Positions 1 to 7,622 are shown, numbered from the stretch's first letter. The stretch is DNA of 27,789 bases from CAMAVH01 sp035714115 (GCA_035714115.1 DASTMO010000091.1:1-27789), one strand, 5' to 3'. The notes: a model not told the origin generated them from the letters alone. A program made the numbers and translations.

Positions 1-514
1 GCGCGTCGCCGACGATGGCGAGCGGCGCTTCGGCATCACCCATGCGAAAGCGCATGTAATGCTCCTTGCCGCCGCGCCAGATGCGCAGGTCGAGATGTTC
101 GGAAAGCGCGTTCACCACCGAGATGCCGACGCCGTGCAGGCCGCCGGACACCTTGTAGGTGTTCTGGTCGAATTTGCCGCCGGCATGCAGCTGGGTCATG
201 ATGACCTCGGCCGCCGAGACGCCTTCTTCCTTGTGCATGTCGGTCGGGATGCCGCGGCCGTTATCGCGGATCGTCGCCGAACCGTCCGGGTTCAGCGTCA
301 CCTCGACGCGGTCGCAATAGCCGGCGAGCGCTTCGTCGATCGAATTGTCGACGACTTCGTAGATCATGTGATGCAGGCCCGAACCGTCGTCGGTGTCGCC
401 GATATACATGCCGGGGCGCTTGCGCACCGCATCGAGGCCTTTCAAGACCTTGATGGATTCCGCGCCGTAATCCTCGGCGGCATCGGCTTTGTTCTTCGGA
501 GTCTCGGTGCTCAT
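1..514 (-). CDS. gyrB: DNA gyrase subunit B, N-terminal part (runs off left edge)
   Basis: This is the ATPase subunit of DNA gyrase, which introduces negative supercoils with GyrA. Only the first 171 codons are in the window. The N-terminal GHKL ATPase domain is clear: the catalytic-Glu/Asn helix YEVVDNS at residues 52-58, the ATP-binding DNGRGIP at 84-90, and the glycine-rich ATP lid GGLHGVGIS at 124-132. The ATG at 514 is preceded by a purine-rich GAGAGAG and gives the usual short GyrB leader before the YGAESI motif. It lies 42 bp downstream of recF on the same strand, the common dnaA-dnaN-recF-gyrB order. Nothing odd is visible in the part present. Confidence 0.97.
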   Translation of the reverse strand, partial: MSTETPKNKADAAEDYGAESIKVLKGLDAVRKRPGMYIGDTDDGSGLHHMIYEVVDNSIDEALAGYCDRVEVTLNPDGSATIRDNGRGIPTDMHKEEGVSAAEVIMTQLHAGGKFDQNTYKVSGGLHGVGISVVNALSEHLDLRIWRGGKEHYMRFRMGDAEAPLAIVGDA

Positions 515-556
515 GGTCTGCTCTCTCGGCGGTCGATCCGCCGTCTCTTATGAAAA

Positions 557-1858
557 CTAGTTCGCTCTCGATACGGTCGCGGCGGCGACGCGAAAGACTT
601 GCGCGCTCTCCAGCATCGGCGCGAACAAAGCCGCGTCGGTGCCGGTCATCCAGGCCTGGACGCCAAGCGCGTCGATCTCGGCGAACAAAGCGCGGCGATG
701 GGCTTCATCCAAATGCGCCGCCACTTCGTCCATCAGCAGGATCGGCACCACGGCGCGGCCGCCGAAGCGCGGGCGGCGCGCCTGCAGGCGTAGGTTCGCC
801 AACACGATGCCGGTCAGCAGCGCCTTCTGCTCGCCGGTCGAGCAGAGATGCGCCGGCATGCGGCGCTGGGCATGGGTGACCACCAGATCGCTGCGGTGCG
901 GACCGAAGCCTGCCCCGCCAGTCTCGGCGTCATGGCCGCGCGACGCCGCCAGCTCCGCCATCAGGCGCTCTTCGACGCTGAGCGCCGGTTGCGTCGCCAG
1001 CCAACGTTCGGTCTCGCCGTCCATCACCAGCTCGGCGGTCGGGAACGGGCCCAACCCTTCGCTCATCGCCGCGTTCAACGACGCCACCGTTTCCAATCGC
1101 GCGGCGGCGATGGCGACGGCACGCTCCGCCATGGTCTGCTCGAGCGCGGTCAGCCAATGCGGATCGGCGGGGCCGCGCCCCTCTCGCGGGCCGCGCAACA
1201 GTTTCGCGCGCTCGCGCATGGCGCGCTCATAAGCGGTGACGCGCCCGACATGGGCGGCATCGAGCCCGAAGGCCAGACGGTCGAGGAAGCGGCGGCGGCC
1301 CGCCGCGCCCTCGACGAACAGGCGATCCATCGCCGGCGTCAGCCACAGCACGCTCAGCATCTCGCCGAGGATCGTCGCGCCCTTGGCAGGCACACCATCC
1401 AAACGCACCAGGCGCTTCTCGGCGCGCCGGTCGAATTCGCTCTCGCCGTCATCGTCGCCCGCGCCGCTGAAAGCGGGATCGCGCCCGGTGCCGACGGCAA
1501 GCTCGCCGTCCGGCGTCGCGACGTGCGCCGCGACCGCCCAAGCTGCATTGGCGCGTTCGGCGCCCAGCCGATCGATCTCAGCGAGCCGCGCATTGCGCAG
1601 GCCGCGGCCCGGCGCCAGGAAGGAGATCGCTTCGAGAAGGTTGGTCTTGCCGGCGCCGTTGGGCCCGACCAGCAGGACGCTGCGGCCATCGGTCTCCAGG
1701 CGCAGCGAGGCGTAGCAGCGATAGTCGGTGAGAGCGAGACGGGTGACTGCGAAGCGCGCCGGAGGCGCGCAGTGGGCGAAACCCGCCGGACGCGCGGCCT
1801 GATTCGGCGAAGCATCCGCTGCGTTAGTGCGGTCAGCGCTGGGCAGGGGCGCGTGCAG
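557..1858 (-). CDS. recF: DNA replication/repair protein RecF, probable CTG start
   Basis: RecF is an SMC-like ATPase that loads RecA at gapped DNA with RecO and RecR. Seen: N-terminal RLALTDYRCYASL, Walker A GPNGAGKT (residues 65-72 from the start used here), signature STGEQKALL, and Walker B ILLMDEVAAHLD. The frame is continuous from a TAA at 1877-1879 to the TAG at 557-559. However, it has no ATG, GTG or TTG upstream of Walker A; the first is a GTG at 1408, which would delete the ATP-binding core. The start chosen is CTG at 1856-1858, nine bases after GGAGG. It gives 433 residues with an Ala/Pro-rich extension of about 36 residues before the conserved core. The family is usually about 360-390 residues. 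A rare start codon or a sequencing error nearer residue 38 are alternatives. Gene identity is firm; the 5' end is not. Confidence 0.9.
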   Translation of the reverse strand: MHAPLPSADRTNAADASPNQAARPAGFAHCAPPARFAVTRLALTDYRCYASLRLETDGRSVLLVGPNGAGKTNLLEAISFLAPGRGLRNARLAEIDRLGAERANAAWAVAAHVATPDGELAVGTGRDPAFSGAGDDDGESEFDRRAEKRLVRLDGVPAKGATILGEMLSVLWLTPAMDRLFVEGAAGRRRFLDRLAFGLDAAHVGRVTAYERAMRERAKLLRGPREGRGPADPHWLTALEQTMAERAVAIAAARLETVASLNAAMSEGLGPFPTAELVMDGETERWLATQPALSVEERLMAELAASRGHDAETGGAGFGPHRSDLVVTHAQRRMPAHLCSTGEQKALLTGIVLANLRLQARRPRFGGRAVVPILLMDEVAAHLDEAHRRALFAEIDALGVQAWMTGTDAALFAPMLESAQVFRVAAATVSRAN

Positions 1859-1901
1859 CTCTCGAACCCTCCGGGGTTACCGTCAACTCAATAGGGTCGG
1901 C

Positions 1902-3017
1902 TCAGACCCGCATCGGCATCAGGACGTAGAGCGCGGCGGCATCGTCCACATCGCGCACCAGCGTCGGCGAAGCGCCGTCGGCCATGGTGAATTGAACGCT
2001 ATCCCCCGCGATGCGTTCGGTGATGTCGAGGAGATAGCGGGAGTTGAACCCGATCTCCAAAGGCTCGGCGTCGAAGCTGACTTCCAGCTCCTCGACGGCG
2101 CTGCCGTTATCCAGGCTGGTCGCCGAGAGCGTGAGCGCGCCCTTGCCGACGGCCAGCTTCACGGCGCGCGACTTCTCGGTCGAGATGGTCGAGACGCGAT
2201 CGACCGCGGCGGCGAAAGCCTTGCACGGCACTTCCAGGATCTTGTCGTTGCCCTGCGGGATGACGCGTTCGTAATCCGGGAAGGTGCCGTCGATCAGCTT
2301 GGAGGTCATGGCGGCGTCGCCGAAGGCGAAGCGGATCTTGGTGTCCGACAGCGAGACATCGACGCTGCCTTCGCTTTCGTCGAGCAGCTTGCGCAACTCG
2401 GCGACGGTCTTGCGCGGAATGATGACGCCCGGCATGTCGGCCGCGCCCTTGGGCAGCGGCACCTGGAAGCGGGCCAGGCGGTGGCCGTCGGTGGCGACCG
2501 AGCGCAGCACCCCGCCGGCGTCCTTGGCGGCATGCAGATAGATGCCGTTCAGGTAGTAGCGCGTCTCCTCGGTGGAGATGGCGAAGCGGGTGTGGTCGAT
2601 CAGCCCCTTGAGCTCGTCGGACGTGACGGTGAACTCGCTCGGCAGCTTGTCCTTGGTCATCACCGGGAAGTCGGCCGGCGGCAGGCACTGCAGGGTGAAG
2701 ACCGAGCGGCCGGCGCGGATGGTCAGCGGCGCGGTCTCGCCCTTCTGGGCCAGCTCGACCTGGGCGCCGTCCGGCAGCTTGCGCACGATGTCATAGAGCG
2801 TATGGGCCGAGGCCGTGGTCGCCCCAGCGGTGGCCACCTGGGCGTCGACCGCCTCGGCGATGGCCAGATCCATGTCGGTCGCCGTCAGCTTGAGCTTGCC
2901 CGACTGGGCTTCCAAGAGGACGTTGGACAGGATGGGAATGGTGTTGCGGCGCTCGACGACGCTCTGGACATGGCCGAGGGCACGGAGCAGGGCGGCGCGT
3001 TCGATGGTGAGTTTCAT
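1902..3017 (-). CDS. dnaN: DNA polymerase III beta subunit (sliding clamp)
   Basis: The sliding clamp encircles DNA as a dimer and tethers DNA polymerase III. The 371-residue product has the normal family length. It starts MKLTIERAALLRALGHVQSVVERR and ends in the typical VLMPMRV, which forms part of the hydrophobic partner-binding cleft. Three repeated clamp folds are expected at about residues 1-120, 125-245 and 246-371. The ATG at 3017 has only a weak Shine-Dalgarno. It lies downstream of dnaA, separated by 312 bp and a strong terminator, so it must have its own promoter in that gap. recF follows after 43 bp. Confidence 0.98.
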   Translation of the reverse strand: MKLTIERAALLRALGHVQSVVERRNTIPILSNVLLEAQSGKLKLTATDMDLAIAEAVDAQVATAGATTASAHTLYDIVRKLPDGAQVELAQKGETAPLTIRAGRSVFTLQCLPPADFPVMTKDKLPSEFTVTSDELKGLIDHTRFAISTEETRYYLNGIYLHAAKDAGGVLRSVATDGHRLARFQVPLPKGAADMPGVIIPRKTVAELRKLLDESEGSVDVSLSDTKIRFAFGDAAMTSKLIDGTFPDYERVIPQGNDKILEVPCKAFAAAVDRVSTISTEKSRAVKLAVGKGALTLSATSLDNGSAVEELEVSFDAEPLEIGFNSRYLLDITERIAGDSVQFTMADGASPTLVRDVDDAAALYVLMPMRV

Positions 3018-3329
3018 GGCTTTCGGGCGCTTTTTCTAACGATCGCTATGGCTGGGCTCAAAACCGGGTTTCGGCGGTCGGGTACCCCGCCGCGCGATGC
3101 GACGGTGCGGTCCGGCGGATGCTGGCGGAGCGCGCCATGAAGGCCCGAAAAGGGCCGGGCGACGCAGGCTCGCGGCCGGTCGTCGATTGTAGCAGAAGGG
3201 CTTGGATTCCCAAAGCGAATCGCGCCCCGCCATGCACCCGGCAGGGCCGCCCCGGACAAGAAAAAACCGCCCCTTTCAGGGCGGTTTTTCAGGGGCGCGC
3301 GGCCCAAGGAAAACGAGGGCGGAAAAGCC
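3018..3329. other. dnaA-dnaN intergenic region with candidate dnaN promoter
   Basis: No gene is seen here. The right end holds the dnaA terminator (listed separately). Nearer dnaN, on the minus strand, TTGAGC (3056-3061) and TAGAAA (3033-3038) are 17 bp apart and could form a sigma70-type promoter. The implied leader would be only about 10 bases, so this is a weak call. A short hairpin, GGCCC-gaaaa-GGGCC, lies at 3142-3156. Two GANTC sites (3205-3209 and 3217-3221), the CcrM methylation target in alphaproteobacteria, are close together. No consensus DnaA box was found. Confidence 0.4.
3262..3289 (-). terminator. Rho-independent terminator of dnaA
   Basis: A perfect 11-bp stem consists of AAAAACCGCCC at 3262-3272 and its complement at 3279-3289, with a 6-nt loop. 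On the minus strand the GC stem is followed by a T run. It lies 40 bp past the dnaA stop. The A/T tracts on both sides make it look usable in either direction, but no plus-strand gene feeds it. Confidence 0.88.
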
Positions 3330-4808
3330 TCAGCTTTCCAGCATCCGGCGCAGCAGGTCGATGTCCTCCGAGAAGCTCGAATCGCCGGCGCGCAGCTCCT
3401 CGACCTTTTTGACCGCATGCATGACCGTGGTGTGATCGCGGCCGCCGAACTTGCGGCCGATCTCGGGGAGCGAACGCGAGGTCAGCTGCTTGGCGAGATA
3501 CATGGCCACTTGGCGCGGGCGGGCGACCGCACGAGCGCGGCGGGCCGAAGACATGTCGGAGATGCGGATGTTGAAATGCTCCGCCACCCGCTTCTGGATC
3601 TCCTCGATGGTCACGCGGCGGTCGTTGGCGCGCAGCAGGTCATGCAGCACGTCCTGCGCCGTCTCCAGCGAGATGTCTCGGCCGACCAGCGTGGCATGGG
3701 CGACGACGCGGTTGAGCGCGCCTTCCAGCTCGCGGACATTCGACGTGATCTTATGGGCGAGGAACTCGAGCACTTTGGGCGGAACGGCGGTGCCGCCGCT
3801 GGCCAGCTTCTCGCCCTTGGACTGCAGGATCGAGAGGCGCAACTCATAGTCGGTCTGATGGATGTCGGCGACCAAGCCCCAGCCGAGGCGCGACTTCATG
3901 CGCTCTTCCATGCCTTCCAGGTCGGACGGCGACTTGTCGGCGGAGATGACGATCTGCTTGTTCTGATCGACCAGCGCGTTGAACGTGTGGAAGAACTCTT
4001 CCTGCGTCGAATCGCGGCCCGAGATGAACTGCACGTCGTCGATCATCAGCACGTCGACGGAGCGGAACTGCTCCTTGAACGCCATGGTGTCGCGGAAACG
4101 CAGCGCGCGGATGAACTGGTACATGAACTTCTCGGCCGAGAGATAGATCACGCGCTTGTTCGGGAAGCGCTCGCGGATCGCCCAGGCGATCGCGTGCATC
4201 AGGTGGGTCTTGCCGAGACCGACGCCGCCGTAGAGGAACAGCGGGTTGAACGGCACGGTCTTGGCTTCCGCCAGACGGCGGGCGGCGGCATAGGCGAACT
4301 CGTTCGACTTGCCGACGACGAAATTCTCGAAAGTGAAGCGCGGATCGAGCGGCGCGGAAATGTCGGCGCGATCCTCATTGGATTGTGGGCCGACCTGGAT
4401 CGAGGTCGCGCTGCCGACCTGCACGGCACCCGACTTGTCGGTCGCAGCGGCAGCCCTCTCGCCGGGGGGAATGCCGAGGCCGTTCGGGCCGAGGGCGGCG
4501 GCCTTGGGCGTCGCCGGACGATGCACGCGCACCGAGACGCTGCGCACGGACGCGTTCTCTTCGCCCCACACGGCGCGGATGCGGTCGAGATAATGGCGCT
4601 CGACCCAATCGCGCATGAAGCGCGTCGGCACGCTGACCACCACTTCGCCTTCGCCGGCATTGGCGAAGGTGAGCGGCTTCAACCAGCTCTTGAAGACGGC
4701 ATCGCCGAATTCGGCGCGCAAGCGGCCGAGGACGCGGTCCCACTGAGCGTCGGTGGGCGCGGAAACGGGCGTAGACGAAGACATGTTAATGCCGGACTCC
4801 AAGCTCAT
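3330..4808 (-). CDS. dnaA: Chromosomal replication initiator DnaA
   Basis: DnaA is the AAA+ ATPase that binds and melts oriC. Domain I (residues about 10-90) helps oligomerise and load helicase. A low-complexity linker follows (about 95-150), then the AAA+ core with DPRFTFENFVVG, Walker A GGVGLGKT (194-201) and Walker B LMIDDVQF. The C-terminal DNA-binding domain carries the signature GRDHTTVMHAVKK. The ATG at 4808 gives 492 residues and sits 8 bases after the rhodanese stop. A GTG at 4832 would overlap the rhodanese by 16 bp, and an ATG at 4784 would be the shortest option. A GANTC site (4795-4799) lies at the 5' end; CcrM methylation regulates dnaA in Caulobacter, but here that is only a possibility. 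It is probably co-transcribed with the upstream rhodanese. Confidence 0.97.
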   Translation of the reverse strand: MSLESGINMSSSTPVSAPTDAQWDRVLGRLRAEFGDAVFKSWLKPLTFANAGEGEVVVSVPTRFMRDWVERHYLDRIRAVWGEENASVRSVSVRVHRPATPKAAALGPNGLGIPPGERAAAATDKSGAVQVGSATSIQVGPQSNEDRADISAPLDPRFTFENFVVGKSNEFAYAAARRLAEAKTVPFNPLFLYGGVGLGKTHLMHAIAWAIRERFPNKRVIYLSAEKFMYQFIRALRFRDTMAFKEQFRSVDVLMIDDVQFISGRDSTQEEFFHTFNALVDQNKQIVISADKSPSDLEGMEERMKSRLGWGLVADIHQTDYELRLSILQSKGEKLASGGTAVPPKVLEFLAHKITSNVRELEGALNRVVAHATLVGRDISLETAQDVLHDLLRANDRRVTIEEIQKRVAEHFNIRISDMSSARRARAVARPRQVAMYLAKQLTSRSLPEIGRKFGGRDHTTVMHAVKKVEELRAGDSSFSEDIDLLRRMLES

Positions 4809-4816
4809 TTCTTCTT

Positions 4817-5284
4817 TCAATCCTGGACCCACGGCAGGCCCGCGGCCTTCCAGCCGTCGGTCGAGCCGCGATGTTTGCTCGCGTCGTGCGGGCCTTCGAA
4901 ACCGCCCATCACGTTGTAAGCGCGGCCGTAGCCGAGCTTGCCGAGCGCGATGGCCGCAGCTTTGGAGCGCGCGCCGGAGCGGCAGATGAACAGCACGGGC
5001 GCGTCTTCAGCCGCGCCGGAGGCCTGCACCTGCTTGGCGAATTCGGGGTTGATCTGCATCGACGGGAACACCTGCCACGGCACGAAGGCCGCGCGCTTGC
5101 CGATCGAGCTCAAGTCGGGCACGCCGACGAAGACCCATTCGGGCTGCGTGCGCACATCGACCAGCACCGCGTTCGGAGCTTCCTTGAGGATGCTCCACGC
5201 TTGCGCGGGCGTGATGTCGCCAGCGTATCCATCTTGCGGAGCAACGCCGGCTTCCCCCGAAGTGCGTTGCGCTTGATCTGCCAT
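4817..5284 (-). CDS. Rhodanese-like domain protein (probable sulfurtransferase)
   Basis: This is a single rhodanese domain of 155 residues. The family carries persulfide sulfur on an active-site cysteine. Seen: the N-terminal rhodanese strand VLVDVRTQPEW, the active-site loop ICRSGARS with its cysteine, then YGRAYNVMGGFEG and a Trp-rich C-terminal end, GWKAAGLPWVQD. No second rhodanese domain and no signal peptide are present. The ATG at 5284 has a good GGAG six bases upstream. The stop lies 8 bases before the preferred dnaA start, and the two genes overlap if dnaA starts at its GTG. This tight link suggests shared transcription. The sulfur acceptor and any link to replication are unknown. 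Confidence 0.88.
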   Translation of the reverse strand: MADQAQRTSGEAGVAPQDGYAGDITPAQAWSILKEAPNAVLVDVRTQPEWVFVGVPDLSSIGKRAAFVPWQVFPSMQINPEFAKQVQASGAAEDAPVLFICRSGARSKAAAIALGKLGYGRAYNVMGGFEGPHDASKHRGSTDGWKAAGLPWVQD

Positions 5285-5956
5285 GACTGGCTCCCCTGCC
5301 TCGCCGGTTTTTGCTGCCGACGATCACTCACGCGAACTAACCGGTCGCGAACAAACCAAATGACGCGAACGCACGGCGGCGACACACACTCACGCGCCGC
5401 GAAGGGCGCAAAAGTAGTACGCACGCCAAGAACGAAAACGTCGCTTACGAACTGGCGGCCCTATGCCGAAAAATTTTCGGCGATATGTCCGATGGATATC
5501 CCCGGCCATCGGAGATGGTCGGTGTCCGACTTGACGACCGGGGGTTGGCGCGGACTCTAACCAAGCACCATCAGGCGTGCAACGTGCCCGAACGGAGAAC
5601 AGCGAAAATTTTTAGCCGCGCGCGCGATCTTCGCGTGTTGACTCAATCGACGAAAAGAGTCCCTGCGCGAACGTGATGAATTTTTCCTATATCTCCATAG
5701 CTACAAAATATGAGCGGCGTTTTGCGCATAGCGATGGAACAGGAGAAAGCGCGCGATGGAATGCATCGCATCAATCGCGCAAGCGCCGATCACGCATAAG
5801 AAAAATCGGCGTGTGCACGAAGCGCGAAAAAGAAAATGCCCGCGCCGATCTCTCGGGCGGGCATTTCGTTTCGATCTGTCGCGCAACAATCGGACGCGCA
5901 ACAAAAACACTTCACTGCGAAAGCTGCGGCGAAAACGTTTCGCCGGGCGGCGCGTT
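5285..5956. other. Long AT-richer gene-free region; candidate origin/regulatory region
   Basis: About 670 bp without a convincing gene lie between the rhodanese and rpsT. Seen: a perfect inverted repeat GCCGAAAA-a-TTTTCGGC (5465-5481), CCGATGG-10 nt-CCATCGG (5489-5512), and GTCGG-tgt-CCGAC (5518-5530). Three GANTC sites lie within 109 bp (5553-5557, 5640-5644, 5657-5661). An AT-rich tract spans about 5670-5715. The rpsT terminator occupies 5834-5866. No TTATNCACA-type DnaA box was found on either strand. Placement next to dnaA and rpsT is where origins lie in some alphaproteobacteria, but the region could instead be only a long promoter region for the rhodanese-dnaA unit. A 63-codon open frame at 5485-5676 has no family resemblance or ribosome binding site and is not called. 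Confidence 0.35.
5834..5866 (-). terminator. Rho-independent terminator of rpsT
   Basis: The left arm AAATGCCCGC (5834-5843) pairs with GCGGGCATTT (5857-5866). An inner CCGA/TCGG pair extends the stem, with a single bulged base and a TCTC loop. On the minus strand the stem is followed by a T-rich run (TTTTCTTTTT). It lies about 90 bp past the rpsT stop. Confidence 0.88.
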
Positions 5957-6220
5957 TTAGGCGAGCGCCTTCACGCGGGCCGACAGACGCGACAGCTTGC
6001 GCGCGACGGTGTTCTTCAGGACGACGCCCTTGGTGACGCCGCGCTGCATGAGGGGCTGCGCAGCCTTCAGCGCGGCAGCGGCCTCATCCTTTTTGCCGGA
6101 CGCGATCGCGACCTCGACGCTCTTCACCGCGCCGCGCACTTGCGACAGGCGGGAATGGTTGATCGCGGCGCGCTTCACGCTCTGCTTGGCGCGCTTCTTC
6201 GCGGACTTAATGTTGGCCAT
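5957..6220 (-). CDS. rpsT: 30S ribosomal protein S20
   Basis: S20 binds the 5' domain of 16S rRNA early in 30S assembly. The 87-residue, very basic, helical protein begins with the family hallmark MANIKSAKKRAKQS and contains NHSRLSQVRGAVKSVE and the C-terminal NTVARKLSRLSARV. Length is typical. The ATG at 6220 has an AAAGG about eight bases upstream. It has its own promoter (6272-6300) and terminator (5834-5866), so it is probably a single-gene unit. Confidence 0.97.
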   Translation of the reverse strand: MANIKSAKKRAKQSVKRAAINHSRLSQVRGAVKSVEVAIASGKKDEAAAALKAAQPLMQRGVTKGVVLKNTVARKLSRLSARVKALA

Positions 6221-6271
6221 AGGTCAGCCTTTGCTGGATCGCTAATTCGTGGGGATATCGGAAAGCCCGGC

Positions 6272-6300
6272 GTTATAGCCGCCATGCCCAGGGGCGTCAA
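6272..6300 (-). promoter_or_regulatory. Sigma70-type promoter of rpsT
   Basis: On the minus strand, TTGACG (6295-6300) and TATAAC (6272-6277) are separated by exactly 17 bp. This is close to consensus and well placed for a 5' leader of roughly 45 nt ahead of the rpsT ATG at 6220. It is one of the best promoter matches in the window. Confidence 0.75.
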
Positions 6301-6363
6301 TGCTTGAGATTCCGCGCTTTCGCAGGCAATCGGCAGCGAAAAAGCTATGCGGCACAAGCCCTT

Positions 6364-6388
6364 GCGAGACCCCATATGAGGGTCTCGC
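6364..6388 (-). terminator. Hairpin after enoyl-CoA hydratase gene (possible terminator)
   Basis: A perfect 9-bp stem, GCGAGACCC (6364-6372) and GGGTCTCGC (6380-6388), has a 7-nt loop. It starts 15 bp past the hydratase stop on the minus strand. No T run follows, so it may stabilise the 3' end or need Rho rather than act as a classical intrinsic terminator. Confidence 0.55.
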
Positions 6389-6402
6389 GACCGCCCGGCG
6401 GC

Positions 6403-7176
6403 CTAGCGCTTGTAGGCCGGCTTACGCTTCTCCATGAAGGCCGCCATCCCCTCCTTTTGATCGGGGGTGGCGAAGCTGGCGTGGAACAGCCGGCGCTCGA
6501 AGCGGATGCCCTCGGCGAGCGAGGTCTCGAACGCCCGATTGACCGATTCCTTGACCAGCAGGGCCGCGGTGCGCGACTGCGCGGCGATCTTGTTCGCGGT
6601 CTTGAAAACCTCGTCCATCAGCTCGGCGGCGGGCACCACGCGGCTCACCAGCCCGGCGCGTTCCGCCTCGGCGGCATCCATCATGCGGCCCGACAGGCAC
6701 ATGTCCATCGCCTTGGATTTGCCGACTGCGCGCGTCAGGCGCTGGCTGCCGCCGGCGCCCGGCAGCACGCCGATGGTGATTTCCGGCTGGCCGAATTTCG
6801 CCGTGTCGGCGGCGATGATGATGTCGCACATCAGCGCCATCTCGCAGCCGCCGCCGAGCGCGAAGCCGGCCACCGCCGCGATCACCGGCTTGCGGCAGCG
6901 CGACACCGCTTCCCAATCCTTGGTGATGAAGTCTTCCATGTAGGCGTCGGCGAAGGACTTGTCCTTCATCTCGCCGATGTCGGCGCCGGCGGAGAAGGCT
7001 TTCTCGGAACCGGTGATGACGATGCAGCCGACCGCCGGATCGCGCTCGAAAGCGCCGACCGCCGCGCCGATCTCTTGCACCAGCTGGGTGTTCAGGGCGT
7101 TGAGCGCCTGGGGACGATTGAGAGTGACGAGGCCGACGGCGTCGCGGGTTTCCACGTTGATCAGCTCATAGGCCAT
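6403..7176 (-). CDS. Enoyl-CoA hydratase
   Basis: This crotonase-family enzyme of 257 residues probably hydrates trans-2-enoyl-CoA in fatty-acid beta-oxidation. Seen: the CoA/oxyanion-hole motif FSAGADIGEM, the glycine-rich GFALGGGCEMALMCD with the first catalytic Glu, and FGQPEITIGVLPGAGGSQRL with the second. Both acids are present, which supports a true hydratase over other crotonase members. The C-terminal end EGMAAFMEKRKPAYKR is typical of the family. The ATG at 7176 is chosen because GGAG lies six bases upstream and the product aligns from MAYELINVE. The open frame continues much further upstream, but that part overlaps the next gene and is not coding. The gene is 20 bp downstream of the small exported-protein gene, probably in one operon. 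Confidence 0.93.
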   Translation of the reverse strand: MAYELINVETRDAVGLVTLNRPQALNALNTQLVQEIGAAVGAFERDPAVGCIVITGSEKAFSAGADIGEMKDKSFADAYMEDFITKDWEAVSRCRKPVIAAVAGFALGGGCEMALMCDIIIAADTAKFGQPEITIGVLPGAGGSQRLTRAVGKSKAMDMCLSGRMMDAAEAERAGLVSRVVPAAELMDEVFKTANKIAAQSRTAALLVKESVNRAFETSLAEGIRFERRLFHASFATPDQKEGMAAFMEKRKPAYKR

Positions 7177-7196
7177 GGGGCGCTCCGGAATGCGGG

Positions 7197-7589
7197 TTAA
7201 CGGTCGGGCGAAAGCGTGAAGCGGACGGTCAAGCTGCCGCCCGAACCGCTCACAAAACTCAGCACCAGCTCTTCGCGATCGCGCAGGAACTTGCCCTCGC
7301 CGCGCGCGCGCCAGCCGAGCTGGGGCAGGCTGGAGGCGTAAAATTTCAGCACGTCGGCGCGGGTCAGGCGGCCGGTCGCCTCGGCCTCGACGATGCGACC
7401 CTCGGGCTTGTCGAAGACCACGGCGGCATCCATGCGCTCGCTCAGGCCCGGCATCAAAGGCACGTCGTCGATGACGCTGAGAAAGCCAGCAGGACGGCTT
7501 TGCGCCCAGGCGGCAGGAGCCGCGCCAAGGATGACCAATGGGGCGGCGAGCATCAGGCAAAGGAAAAGGCGGGTCAGCAGGCGGGGCAC
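7197..7589 (-). CDS. Small exported protein of unknown function
   Basis: I do not recognise the family. The 130-residue product begins with a clear Sec signal peptide: basic MPRLLTRLF, a hydrophobic stretch to about residue 25, and a likely cleavage at AWA-Q near residue 29. The mature part of about 100 residues has no cysteine and looks like a small mixed alpha/beta domain (DVLKFYASSLPQLGW, then ELVLSFVSGSGGSLTVRF). The GTG at 7589 has GGAG seven bases upstream. It lies between mutM and the hydratase on the same strand. The PLMPGLSERMDAAVVFDKPEGRIVEAEA stretch, split here as PLMPGLSER and VFDKPEGRIVEAEA, reads like a sequence family found near these genes in other alphaproteobacteria, but that is memory, not a search. 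Confidence 0.75.
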   Translation of the reverse strand: MPRLLTRLFLCLMLAAPLVILGAAPAAWAQSRPAGFLSVIDDVPLMPGLSERMDAAVVFDKPEGRIVEAEATGRLTRADVLKFYASSLPQLGWRARGEGKFLRDREELVLSFVSGSGGSLTVRFTLSPDR

Positions 7590-7622
7590 GGCGATCTCCC
7601 GAGGGAACCGCCTGACGTTAGC

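Noticed and set aside
1354..1815. ATG at 1815 as recF start
   Set aside because: It is in a different frame from the Walker A and signature motifs and would need a frameshift; no such shift is evident.
1827..3140. Long plus-strand open frame of 437 codons opposite dnaN
   Set aside because: Arg/His/Gly-rich shadow of dnaN in a high-GC genome, with no family resemblance; dnaN on the other strand is certain.
5485..5676. Possible small 63-codon gene in the candidate origin region
   Set aside because: No ribosome binding site, no recognisable domain, and it overlaps inverted repeats and GANTC sites.
3018..5956. Classical DnaA boxes near dnaA
   Set aside because: I searched by eye for TTATNCACA and its complement in the gene-free stretches and found none; the origin call is kept only as a candidate.
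7177..7560. Upstream extension of the enoyl-CoA hydratase frame
   Set aside because: It overlaps the small exported-protein gene in another frame, reads as low-complexity Arg-rich sequence, and the ATG at 7176 has a good ribosome binding site.
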